A DNA stretch of 52,156 nucleotides from JBEIDK01 sp040383485 (lineage in GTDB: Bacteria; Bacteroidota; Bacteroidia; UBA4408). A program made the translations under genes and the position numbers. Below are positions 26,850 to 35,575 of the stretch, in pieces. The first letter of the stretch is position 1, and every line of letters starts with the position of its first letter. Location: NCBI GenBank assembly GCA_040383485.1, contig JBEIDK010000005.1, forward strand, positions 1 through 52,156. Reading direction: 5' to 3'. Under the pieces are notes generated by a model, which was not told the DNA's origin, did not search any database, and was given only the letters and a program-made list of their open reading frames with translations.

Positions 26850-27635
26850 TTAAGGAATTTGCTCTTGTTTGTTTTGCTTAAAAAATGGCTTGCCTTTTAA
26901 TGCTTGTATTAAGGTGTAAAATGCCAATACTGCATAAAGAATTGCAATTACAATGGTTGCTTTTGTACTTTTAAAGATGTAGTACGACAAAAAAGGCAAT
27001 ATTTGTAAGGCATGCATACCAATAAAATGAGCAATTCGTGGGTCGCCAAATTTAGTGCTCCAGTTTAAAATTGGTATTCCATCTTCTCCATCTTGACCGC
27101 CAATAGTATGTGTAAGCTTTGACCCCATTACAAAACCTTCGAAAGAAAATATAACGAACAATAATATTCCAAGTCTAATTGACAAAACATAATAACTAGG
27201 TAAGTCAGTAAATTCAGTTATAAAAAAAAGATAGCCAACATAGGCTGTATAAACGGTAACAACAGTTGCTGCTATAGCCATGAGAGAATACAAGGCGGAA
27301 TATAAAGGTGTGCTTAAATTATAATGCGATAGTTGACCTTTACTGGCCTGTAATGCAATGTAAGCAATTTCAAACCCTAATAATATTATTACTGTCCAAT
27401 TAAACAGAATGATATTAAAAGATGGCAAATAAGAACAGTACCAAGCCATAGCCCATGCAAACAAAAAGGTTGAAAATGCAAATTTAAATGGTTTATACCA
27501 TGCATTTGCATTATAAACATTAACATTTGTAAGTTTGGTTAGAACTAGGAAAATAATTGAGAAAATAAAACATAATAAACCATAATAAAATAATGTTTCA
27601 TTTCTGATTTTTAACTGGTTAATAAATTCTATCAT
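26850..27635 (-). CDS. conserved multi-pass membrane protein, 261 aa
   Basis: About seven hydrophobic helices separated by short loops. Notable polar motifs inside the membrane region are NAWYKPFKFAFST, EGFVMGSKLTHTIGG and KFGDPRIAHFIGMHALQ, the last with two His residues. This motif set looks like an uncharacterised integral membrane family found in Bacteroidota and other phyla. The start ATG overlaps the stop of the upstream short frame as TAATG, indicating translational coupling or a former fusion. Function unknown. Confidence 0.78.
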   Translation of the reverse strand: MIEFINQLKIRNETLFYYGLLCFIFSIIFLVLTKLTNVNVYNANAWYKPFKFAFSTFLFAWAMAWYCSYLPSFNIILFNWTVIILLGFEIAYIALQASKGQLSHYNLSTPLYSALYSLMAIAATVVTVYTAYVGYLFFITEFTDLPSYYVLSIRLGILLFVIFSFEGFVMGSKLTHTIGGQDGEDGIPILNWSTKFGDPRIAHFIGMHALQILPFLSYYIFKSTKATIVIAILYAVLAFYTLIQALKGKPFFKQNKQEQIP

Positions 27636-27924
27636 TATTTAATGCTTAATAAATTCATTTTAATCTTCATCATTCCGAAATATGGCATTTTTTTATTTAT
27701 TAAGCTTAAATTATCAGCAATAAATTCATTTTCAAATGCACGGCAAACAAAGTGTCCATAAGTATTTTCATCGATTACCATAACATATAAAATATAAGAG
27801 TTTATAAAATACAATTCGTTAGATGTACCATTTACCTCGAGTAAGAATTCCTTTTCTTATAATTTTTATAGTAAATTTTCTTCAGAAAATCGTAAATTTC
27901 TGAATCAATGATTACTATCTTACT
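27635..27924 (-). pseudogene. frameshifted small gene coupled to membrane-protein gene
   Basis: An ATG-started 48-codon frame (27781-27635: MVIDENTYGHFVCRAFEN...) ends in TAATG at the start of the 26850-27635 gene. The same frame is open further upstream (EFLLEVNGTSNELYF). A second frame (27924-27832: IDSEIYDFLKKIYYKNYKK) would join it if one A were added to the A-run near 27855. No ATG is seen for the joined frame. It is either a decayed gene of about 95 residues, a sequencing indel, or a real 48-residue coupled peptide. Confidence 0.4.
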
Positions 27925-28227
27925 TTATTTAACTTCATTAATTAGATTCTTAATTTTAATTACAATTATATTAAAAGAAATATAGATTTTCTTTTCTATA
28001 CCTAGTGCTTTAGTAGTTAATATATTAAATCAAACAAGCGTTAATTTATTGTTAACTCAATTATCATTAATTGTTATCATTTTTAACTCAAAATGTCAAT
28101 TCCATAACAATTTGCAAATACTTTCTTATTGTTTTAATAAATCAAAATCAATTTTGATTTAACTTTTAACATGAACATTTGCGCTGTTAAAAAATATAAA
28201 CAAATTAAAAATTAACAACGAAAAAAA
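27925..28227 (+). promoter_or_regulatory. leader and candidate promoter of major surface-protein locus
   Basis: Very AT-rich 300 bp without a gene. Close to the downstream gene a TTTG at 28153-28156 and an ACATTTG at 28175-28181 are arranged like the Bacteroidota -33/-7 elements (spacing slightly short, -7 one base off TAnnTTTG). This would give a 5' leader of about 40 nt that is A-rich and lacks a Shine-Dalgarno site. Confidence 0.4.
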
Positions 28228-29859
28228 ATGAAAAAGAAAAACTTTTCAAAAATGTTTGCAGTAGCTGCTATAGCTGCTGCTAGTGTGTCTAACAGTTTTG
28301 CACAAACCAACATTGGTCAAGACTGTGGTTGTCCTCCTTTTAATCTTCGTCCTGTAGTTGACTTAGGTTTAGCTCCTAACTCAATTACAAGTGGTGCCAA
28401 TGAAGGTGATTTAATTGCTACAAATACAGTATTAACTTGTGACAAAACTTATCTGTTGTCTAAGAAAATTTATGTACCTGATGGGAAAACCATTACCATT
28501 AATCCAGGAACTGTTATCCTAGGTAAAGATGTTGGTGGTGTTGGTGGTCAAGCTTCAGCTTTAGTTGTAACTCGTGGTGCAAAAATTATTGCTGCTGGTA
28601 CTGCAACTTGTCCAATTGTATTTACTGCCGAACTTGACCCAATGAATGGTACATACCCAATATCTGAAAGAGGTAGATGGGGTGGATTAGTAATTTTAGG
28701 AAAAGCTACCAACAATATTACTGCCGCAAATAACGTTGCAGGTGGTTTATGGGGTGGTGCTCCTGGAGTTGCTTTTGTTGAAGGGTATACTGCTGCAGAA
28801 GCAAGAAATTTACATGGAATGCCAGTAGGACAAGCTGATGATAATGATAACTCTGGTATAATACGTTACGTATCAGTTCGTCACTCTGGCGATATTATTG
28901 TTGCTGGTAATGAGTTAAACGGTATTACATTAGGTTCTGTGGGTCGTGGTACAACAATTGACCACGTAGAGGTAGTGTCATGCGATGATGATGCATTTGA
29001 AATGTTTGGTGGTACAGTAAATTTAAAATACTGCTCTGTTCTTTACAGTGCTGATGATATGTATGACTGGGATTTAGGTTGGTCAGGTAAGGCTCAATTT
29101 TTATTTGGATTGAAAGCTCCAGAAGCAACTACACCAACTGCTGATAATGGTTTTGAAGCTGATGCTGATGATCAAAAAACAAGTGCATTACCACGTTCAC
29201 ATCCACAAATTTATAACGCTACATTAATTGGTAATGTTGACGTATCAACTGTTGGAGATAACTCAGGTATTGCTGCAATTAAGGCTAAAGAATTAACTGA
29301 AGGAGAAATTTTTAATTGTGTTTTTGCAAATTGGAGAAATGGTTTTGACTTAATAAAAGCACCAGGTAGTCGTGCACTTGGCATTGAGTCTTATGCAAAT
29401 TGGACAGGTGGTTCTTTATTAGTTGGTTGTAATACTTTTGTAAATAATATTCAAAATGCAAATACAATCGCAAACAGTACTGCAGCTATTTTACCTGCCG
29501 ACAATACAAAATTTGCAACAGACGGTAACGTTTCTGTGCCTTCTGTAGCTGGTATTGATTATACATTTAACATCAATACAACTACAAATGCTTTAATTGA
29601 TAGTTATAATGCTGTTCCAACAACTAACATTGCTACAACATGTACCACTCCTGCAAACGATGGTTTCTTTACACCTGCTACTTATCGTGGTGCATTCAAA
29701 GCAGGAACAAAATCTTGGCTAGCCGATTGGTCATACTTAAACTTAGTTCCTGCAACACAAGGTTTAGTTCCTTGCCCTACAGATTGTAATTTGGATGGTA
29801 AGACTGACAACGCTGACTTCTTGCAACTTTTAGGTGAATTTGGCCAAAACTGCGACTAA
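28228..29859 (+). CDS. exported beta-helix-like surface protein with dockerin-like C-terminus
   Basis: 543 residues: signal peptide (about 1-25, ending SFAQ), then a right-handed beta-helix-like region. Recurrent motifs of a common Bacteroidota surface family are present: GRWGGLVILGKA, SGIIRYVSVRHSG, GTTIDHVEVVSCDDDAFE, FGGTVNLKYCSV and PRSHPQIYNATLIGN. The C-terminus is DCNLDGKTDNADFLQLLGEF, a Ca-binding dockerin/EF-hand-like loop, and ends in Cys-Asp with no T9SS sorting domain. Codon use is uniform and GGT/GCT-rich compared with neighbouring genes, which suggests high expression. Confidence 0.8.
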   Translation: MKKKNFSKMFAVAAIAAASVSNSFAQTNIGQDCGCPPFNLRPVVDLGLAPNSITSGANEGDLIATNTVLTCDKTYLLSKKIYVPDGKTITINPGTVILGKDVGGVGGQASALVVTRGAKIIAAGTATCPIVFTAELDPMNGTYPISERGRWGGLVILGKATNNITAANNVAGGLWGGAPGVAFVEGYTAAEARNLHGMPVGQADDNDNSGIIRYVSVRHSGDIIVAGNELNGITLGSVGRGTTIDHVEVVSCDDDAFEMFGGTVNLKYCSVLYSADDMYDWDLGWSGKAQFLFGLKAPEATTPTADNGFEADADDQKTSALPRSHPQIYNATLIGNVDVSTVGDNSGIAAIKAKELTEGEIFNCVFANWRNGFDLIKAPGSRALGIESYANWTGGSLLVGCNTFVNNIQNANTIANSTAAILPADNTKFATDGNVSVPSVAGIDYTFNINTTTNALIDSYNAVPTTNIATTCTTPANDGFFTPATYRGAFKAGTKSWLADWSYLNLVPATQGLVPCPTDCNLDGKTDNADFLQLLGEFGQNCD

Positions 29860-29870
29860 TCAATAGTAAT

Positions 29871-29906
29871 TGCTAATCCAAAGCCTTTAATGGTTTTGGA
29901 TTGGCA
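29871..29906 (+). promoter_or_regulatory. intercistronic RNA hairpin
   Basis: Arms 29871-29885 and 29892-29906 pair over 15 bp, with two G-U wobbles, around a 6-nt loop (TTTAAT). No U-tract follows, so it is more likely a partial terminator, processing site or 3' stability hairpin than a full terminator. It lies 12 bp after the 543-residue protein gene and 52 bp before the next gene, which could set different expression levels for the two. Confidence 0.7.
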
Positions 29907-29958
29907 TACCTATTATTTCATTAACAAAAAAAATAATAAATAATTTTAATTCAAACAA

Positions 29959-32900
29959 ATGAAAAAAATAATAATAGGTTTATTCTTGGCAGCTTTAGGT
30001 ACTATGATTGGTACTTATGCACAGGCGCAGAATGGACTAGAAAATATAATAGTCGAAAAGTACTATGTTTCGAATGCTCTTGACGCATCAGAAACGTTTT
30101 TAGCAACTGGAGATAACTTACCAGTAGGTTCAGTAACTTACAGAATTTATGCTGATATGTTGCCAGGTTACAAATTACAAGCTGTTTACGGTGTTACTGG
30201 TCACTCACTGGTATTAAACACTACTACAACATTTTTTAATAACACTGATAATGGTTCTACTCCAACATTTAATTTTGGAAATGCTGGTGACCACTCTATT
30301 ATGTTAGATTCATATTTAACAATAGGTGCTGCTTGCAACGGAGCTTTTGGTGTTTTAAAAACAGAAGACAATGGTGCTTCTAATGTTGTAAATATTCCAG
30401 CATTTCCATCAACAACTCAAATTCTTCAAAATGCCGATGCTTCTGCAGGTATTCCGTTAACAACTCAAGATGGTTTTTCCATTGGTGTAACACCATCAAT
30501 AGTTAATCCAGGGTTAGATGAAAACTTAGCTCCATTTAATGTTTTTAATACTGTAATAGGAAATTCATTTGTTACTTCAAATGCTTCTGTTTCAGTTTTA
30601 GCTGGGGTTGTTGGCCCAACAGCTACAAATAGAGTATTAATTGCTCAAATTACAACGAATGGTATTTTTCATTATGAATTAAATATTCAAACGATTTCTC
30701 CTACCAATGTTGTTCAAAATTTCGTAGCTTCTAATCCTGTTTCAGGTGAAATTTCATTGTCTACATTAAGCGGTACTTTAGGAGAAACATTAGCAACTCA
30801 ACCAAGTACAATTGGTAACCTAACATTTGGTACTACTACTTCTACTTCAATAGTTGCAAACTTTACAAGTGGTAATGGCGCAAAAAGAATGGTTGTGGCT
30901 CGTGCAGGTTCTGCAGTAAACTCTAACCCAGTTGATGCTGCTACATACACTGCAACCTCAGTATTTGGTACAGGAGTTCAAATTGGTGTTGATAACTATG
31001 TTGTATACAATGGTACTGGAAATACTTTTACATTAACAGGTTTAACTGCTGGTACAACATATCATTTTGCAGTTTATGAGTATAATGATAATGGTAACTC
31101 TGGAGCTGAAAATTATAATACAACTACTTTTGCTACCGGAAATAAATTAACACCAATAACTGGTATTACTTATACTTGGAATCAAACAGGTGTTGGTTCA
31201 TTTAACTACACAACAGCTGCAAACTGGACTCCAGCGCGTACAAGCCCAGCAACAAATGATATATTAGTTTTTGCAGGTGTATCTGGAACAGTTATTACAA
31301 ATGTGCCTTCACAAACTGTAGGCCAAATAACTATACCGGCTGCAACTAATGTTGCATTACAAGGTTTAGGAGCAAATACAATTACTATCAATGGTAATGC
31401 TTCGGCTGACGATTTTAGTATTGCTGCTGGTTCTACTTTAAACTTAAATGGTGCTTCAGGTTTAACAATAGCTTTAGCTACTGGTGCTACTGCTAGTATA
31501 AATGGAACTATTACATTTGCTTCACCAAGCAGATTAACAGGTGCAAATGCAAATGCTATTAGCTTTAAATCAGGTTCAACATTCAATATTGCTTCTGGTT
31601 TAGTTAGTGCACCATTCGGTTTAGGAGGTGTTGCAAATTCTGTGGTATTCGAAAGTGGTTCTAACTACATTCAATCTGCTGGTTTAAACCCTTTCCAATT
31701 AGCAGCCCCTTCATCATTAGTTCAATTTCAAGCAGGTAGTAACCAAACAATCAATGTTGCAAGTGCTGATTTTAGTGGTAGAACTTATGGTAACCTAACT
31801 TTAGGAGCAGTTGTATCTGCAAGTAATGCAGGAGCAGCAACAATAAGAAGTTTAGTAATTAACTCAGGAGCTTCTTTAGCACTTACAAACACTGGAACAA
31901 TTGCTATTTCATCAAATATTGTAAACAATAGTAACGTAGCAACATCATTAAGTATTACTGGTACAGGTACTTTAAACTTAAATGCATCGGGTATTCAAAC
32001 TTTAACAGGTTCAGGTACTGGTGCAATTGAATTACACTCTACAAGTGGTACTACAAATATTGCTAGTGGAACTACATTTACAGTTTCTAAAAACATCACT
32101 TTTAATAACCTTGCTATTGTAGGTAGTTTAGCATCAGGTGCAGCTAATTTAACACACACAATTAACGGTGCAATTTCAGGTGCAGGCTTTATTACACCTT
32201 TAAACACTAATGATTTAAGTTTAGATTTTCAAAATCCATCAGCAGGTTCAATTGGTACATTAAATATTACTGGAGGTTCATTAAAAAACTTTACATTAAA
32301 CAGAACTGGAACCCACACCTTAGCAAGTACTTTAAGAGTTTTTGGAGTATATACTCCAGTAACTGGTACTTTAGTTTCTAATGGTAATTTAATCATTTCA
32401 TCCAATGCTTCGGCAACCGGACAAATAGCTAATGGTATTGGTGCATTCACAGGTAATGTTGTTATCGAGAGATTTATTGGACCTACTGCTTATAATGCTG
32501 CTCATTACGTAACATCGCCTATTTCAAATCCTAACACTGTGTCTGCAAATTATTCGGACGATTATACTGTTGTAGGAGCTCCTTCAAATTACCAATATGT
32601 TGCAAGTGTAAATTCACAACCAACAATATGGCCTAACTCTTGGTATTATAATTCTGCAGCAACAGCCACTGGAAATGCTACTAAATGGTTTAATGCTATT
32701 CAAACACCTATGATTCCAGGTGCAGGTTTTTCTATAACTACAACTGGTAGTACTACAATTGATGTAGCAGGTACACCTCAAAATACTGCTGTTTCAGTTA
32801 GTACAACTCCTTCAGAAAATAATTTAATTGGTAACCCATACCCAAGTAGTATAGATGTTGATGCATTTTTATTAGATAACGCTGGTAGACTTTTATATAA

Positions 32901-33858
32901 CGCAGTTTACTATTTTAACAATGGTAATTATGTTATTTATGCTGGTAGTAATCTACAATCGCCTGCAATTGGTGCTACTCAAGGTAGTGGTGTTAATGCA
33001 AGAACGATAGGCAATGCAAGATATATGGGTCATTCAAATGGTTTCTGGGTTGTAACTAATTCTGCACCAGCAGCAACAAGCATTTCATTTGCTAACACTC
33101 AGCGTAATACTTTAAATGGTGCAGGTATGTTTTTTAATGATAACAGTTCTAATAGTCTGATTAGATTGAAAGTAAAAGCAGCATCAGAAATAACAAATTA
33201 TGATGAATGTATTCTTGGTACAAAAAATAATTCAGAGATTGGAGTAGATATGAATGATGTTGAAAAATTAATGTTTAATGGCAATGACCGACCTTATATA
33301 TATTCAATTATTGATGGTCGTAATATGGCATTCAACTTTATGTCAGCTAACAATTCTAACACAATTATTCCATTAGGAGTTATTGTACCAAAATCTGGCA
33401 ATTGGACAATTGGTTTTGATGAATTAAACAATGAATTTGTGAATGAACAATCATCATTGATGTTAGAAGACCGCAGCACTAATCCTAGTACTTTCTATGA
33501 TTTAAAAGAGAATAGCAATGTAACGTTTAATCTTTTAGAAGGTAATGTTGGTAGTCGTTTCTTTATTCATGTTGGTGAAAATAATACCGCAGTTAAACCA
33601 ATTATACAAAGCAGCAATGACTTAAAAATATTTAGCAATGATGGTAATTTATTTGTAGATTTTAATTTAGAAAATAATACAAATTCTACTGTTGAGTTAT
33701 TAAACGTTGCAGGTCAGTCATTACAAATATTGAATACTTCTAACCAAAAAGGTTTATATAAAGTTAACACTAATAATATATCAACAGGTACTTACTTAGT
33801 GAAAGCAACATTGAACAATGAAGTTAGAATTCAAAAAGTTTTTATAAATAAAAAATAA
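29959..33858 (+). CDS. large T9SS surface protein with VEKYY module
   Basis: 1299 residues. Signal peptide (about 1-23). VEKYY module at about 24-275 (ENIIVEKYYVSNALDA, VGSVTYRIYADMLPGY, IMLDSYLTIGAACNG, VLIAQITTNGIFHYELNIQ). Fibronectin III-like domain at about 286-398 (TFTLTGLTAGTTYHFAVYEY). A Thr/Ala/Gly-rich beta-helix region at about 405-830. A region with ERFIGPTAYNAAHYVTSPIS (about 836) and NLIGNPYPSSIDVDAFL (about 956), typical of Bacteroidota surface proteins. A T9SS sorting domain lies at about 1215-1299. It is probably an abundant adhesive or matrix protein and is followed 7 bp later by a PID-CTERM-like gene. Confidence 0.88.
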   Translation: MKKIIIGLFLAALGTMIGTYAQAQNGLENIIVEKYYVSNALDASETFLATGDNLPVGSVTYRIYADMLPGYKLQAVYGVTGHSLVLNTTTTFFNNTDNGSTPTFNFGNAGDHSIMLDSYLTIGAACNGAFGVLKTEDNGASNVVNIPAFPSTTQILQNADASAGIPLTTQDGFSIGVTPSIVNPGLDENLAPFNVFNTVIGNSFVTSNASVSVLAGVVGPTATNRVLIAQITTNGIFHYELNIQTISPTNVVQNFVASNPVSGEISLSTLSGTLGETLATQPSTIGNLTFGTTTSTSIVANFTSGNGAKRMVVARAGSAVNSNPVDAATYTATSVFGTGVQIGVDNYVVYNGTGNTFTLTGLTAGTTYHFAVYEYNDNGNSGAENYNTTTFATGNKLTPITGITYTWNQTGVGSFNYTTAANWTPARTSPATNDILVFAGVSGTVITNVPSQTVGQITIPAATNVALQGLGANTITINGNASADDFSIAAGSTLNLNGASGLTIALATGATASINGTITFASPSRLTGANANAISFKSGSTFNIASGLVSAPFGLGGVANSVVFESGSNYIQSAGLNPFQLAAPSSLVQFQAGSNQTINVASADFSGRTYGNLTLGAVVSASNAGAATIRSLVINSGASLALTNTGTIAISSNIVNNSNVATSLSITGTGTLNLNASGIQTLTGSGTGAIELHSTSGTTNIASGTTFTVSKNITFNNLAIVGSLASGAANLTHTINGAISGAGFITPLNTNDLSLDFQNPSAGSIGTLNITGGSLKNFTLNRTGTHTLASTLRVFGVYTPVTGTLVSNGNLIISSNASATGQIANGIGAFTGNVVIERFIGPTAYNAAHYVTSPISNPNTVSANYSDDYTVVGAPSNYQYVASVNSQPTIWPNSWYYNSAATATGNATKWFNAIQTPMIPGAGFSITTTGSTTIDVAGTPQNTAVSVSTTPSENNLIGNPYPSSIDVDAFLLDNAGRLLYNAVYYFNNGNYVIYAGSNLQSPAIGATQGSGVNARTIGNARYMGHSNGFWVVTNSAPAATSISFANTQRNTLNGAGMFFNDNSSNSLIRLKVKAASEITNYDECILGTKNNSEIGVDMNDVEKLMFNGNDRPYIYSIIDGRNMAFNFMSANNSNTIIPLGVIVPKSGNWTIGFDELNNEFVNEQSSLMLEDRSTNPSTFYDLKENSNVTFNLLEGNVGSRFFIHVGENNTAVKPIIQSSNDLKIFSNDGNLFVDFNLENNTNSTVELLNVAGQSLQILNTSNQKGLYKVNTNNISTGTYLVKATLNNEVRIQKVFINKK

Positions 33859-33865
33859 TAAAAAA

Positions 33866-34066
33866 ATGAAAAATTTATTTTTGACTTCATTATCAATTTT
33901 AGCTCTTATATTAATGGCGCAGTTAGTAACAGCTCAACCCACTTTGCTTCCATCTCTTCCTGGCCCGCCAGTTAGTGCCCTGCCAATTGATGGTGGTTTA
34001 TCCTTAATAATTGGAGGTGGCATTGCTTACGCAGCTAAAAAAGCATACGCTCAAAAAAAGAGTTAA
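33866..34066 (+). CDS. PID-CTERM-like small sorting-tail protein
   Basis: 66 residues: signal peptide (about 1-24), a short Pro-rich linker (PTLLPSLPGPPVSA), then LPIDGGLSLIIGGGIAYAA and a basic tail (KKAYAQKKS). The Pro-Ile-Asp motif, hydrophobic helix and Lys-rich end form the tripartite layout of the PID-CTERM sorting tails annotated in Bacteroidota. Almost nothing remains of a mature domain, so the tail is the whole protein. It starts 7 bp after the 1299-residue protein and ends before a strong terminator, so it is the last gene of this locus. Processing enzyme and role are unknown. Confidence 0.75.
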   Translation: MKNLFLTSLSILALILMAQLVTAQPTLLPSLPGPPVSALPIDGGLSLIIGGGIAYAAKKAYAQKKS

Positions 34067-34085
34067 TATATTAGTTATAGGATAG

Positions 34086-34124
34086 AAAAGAAGGCAGTTA
34101 TCACATTGATGGCTGCCTTCTTTT
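34086..34124. terminator. rho-independent terminator between convergent genes
   Basis: AAAAGAAGGCAG pairs with CTGCCTTCTTTT around a 15-nt loop. T-runs on the right and A-runs on the left make it usable in both directions, for the surface-protein locus on the plus strand and the GT4 gene on the minus strand. Confidence 0.88.
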
Positions 34125-34137
34125 TTATATTATATTA

Positions 34138-35442
34138 TTATTCCATCAAGTTGGAAATTTGCTTTGCTTGCGTTTTTCGAGAATACCGCAAGTAATTACT
34201 AGATTTTAAATTTGTAGTTGAATTGCTTTTCCACAAATTATAATTCTCAGATAAAAATTGATAAGCCAATTCAAAATCCTTATTATCTATAGTTGCTCCA
34301 GCATAACATTCTGAAATTATTTTTGCGGCATCTCCATTAGTTGGTCCAATACATAATATGGGTTTTTGTGATGCTAAGTACTCAAAAAGCTTACCTGTTA
34401 AAATGCCTTCATTGTTTTTTATATTAGGAATAGACAATAAAAGCAAATCTGACTTTTTTAGAATTTCAATACTTTCAAGATGGCTGACATGAGAATTGAA
34501 TTTCACCAAATCATTAAATGTCTCAATTAGTTTATTTTTTGTAGTTGAATCTACACTCCCAGTAAATTGAAGTTTAAAATTTAACTGACCTTCCTTTTTA
34601 ATTAATTTCTTTAATCCATCTACAAATGCATCTATAGAGTAGTTTGAAGCTATTGTGCCATTATAAGAAATAACAAACTTTTCATTCTTTTCAAAAGTAT
34701 CTAAATTTGATTTATTAAAGTTTTTCTCATCAAAACCATTTGGAATTATTGTAATTTTATTTGCTATGTTATTTGATGATTTCTTAGCAAATTGTTGTTT
34801 TATAAAATCACTAACTACTAATATATTATCAGCATTATCTAATACATTCTTTTCATAACCCGCATCAATTTTTTTCGCAATTCGAGTATGATTCATTTTA
34901 TCATAGTAATAAATATCTGTCCATGGGTCACGTAAATCTGCAACCCATTTAATATCAAATTTTTTCTTTAAAGCTAAACCAATAAGTTGTGAGCTATGTG
35001 GAGGGCTAGTTGTAACTACGGTTTTTATTTTCTCTTTTAAAATTATTTCTTCTGCTTTCTTAAGGGCATATTTATTCCACCCTACTCTTGCATCAGGTAT
35101 AAAAAAATTACCTCTTATAAAACGCGAAACATTTTGTAATAGGCCTATTTTTCCTTCGTTTGCAAAACCTGCATAGGGAATTTGCTTTTTGTTATTTATC
35201 TTTTTATATAAATTTAAAATTTCAAATGTTTTTGTTTTATAAAGAATTACCTTAGGATTTACCTCACTAACTAATGAGTCGTCTATGAGCGGATAAGAGG
35301 CTTCTTTAGGATCAACAGTAACAACATGCACCTCCCATCCAAGCTGCACTAAATAATCGGTTAATTTTAGCCAACGTTGTACACCTGCGCCTCCACTCGG
35401 AGGCCAATAATAGGTAATTAACAACATTTTCTTATTACTCAT
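34138..35442 (-). CDS. GT4-family glycosyltransferase
   Basis: 434-residue GT-B glycosyltransferase. The N-terminus has LLITYYWPPSGGAGVQRWLK, the middle VVTTSPPHSSQLIGLAL and WVADLRDPWTD, then ITIIPNGFDEKNF at the start of the donor domain and GILTGKLFEYLASQKPIL near the nucleotide-sugar site. This resembles the capsule or exopolysaccharide transferases common in Bacteroidota. Cytosolic, peripheral to the membrane. It stands alone, with the terminator on its 3' side and a divergent LptF/G gene 133 bp upstream. Donor and acceptor are unknown. Confidence 0.9.
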   Translation of the reverse strand: MSNKKMLLITYYWPPSGGAGVQRWLKLTDYLVQLGWEVHVVTVDPKEASYPLIDDSLVSEVNPKVILYKTKTFEILNLYKKINNKKQIPYAGFANEGKIGLLQNVSRFIRGNFFIPDARVGWNKYALKKAEEIILKEKIKTVVTTSPPHSSQLIGLALKKKFDIKWVADLRDPWTDIYYYDKMNHTRIAKKIDAGYEKNVLDNADNILVVSDFIKQQFAKKSSNNIANKITIIPNGFDEKNFNKSNLDTFEKNEKFVISYNGTIASNYSIDAFVDGLKKLIKKEGQLNFKLQFTGSVDSTTKNKLIETFNDLVKFNSHVSHLESIEILKKSDLLLLSIPNIKNNEGILTGKLFEYLASQKPILCIGPTNGDAAKIISECYAGATIDNKDFELAYQFLSENYNLWKSNSTTNLKSSNYLRYSRKTQAKQISNLME

Positions 35443-35575
35443 TTCAAATTGTTGAATATGAGTTCAAGTATATTAAAATAAAAGCAAATCTTATTAAAAA
35501 GGATGCTGATGTGGCCAATCGAAATAAAACCAATTAAGAAAACAGTAAAAAAATAATTTTACTTTCGCGTGAATT

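Noticed and set aside
31200..32400. DNA repeats in the 1299-residue gene
   Set aside because: The similarity is at the level of biased protein composition (Thr, Ala, Gly, Asn); no exact direct repeat array was seen.
31206..32450. Minus-strand Val/Ala/Pro-rich ORFs within the 1299-residue gene
   Set aside because: Open frames produced by the repetitive Thr/Ala/Gly codons of the sense strand.
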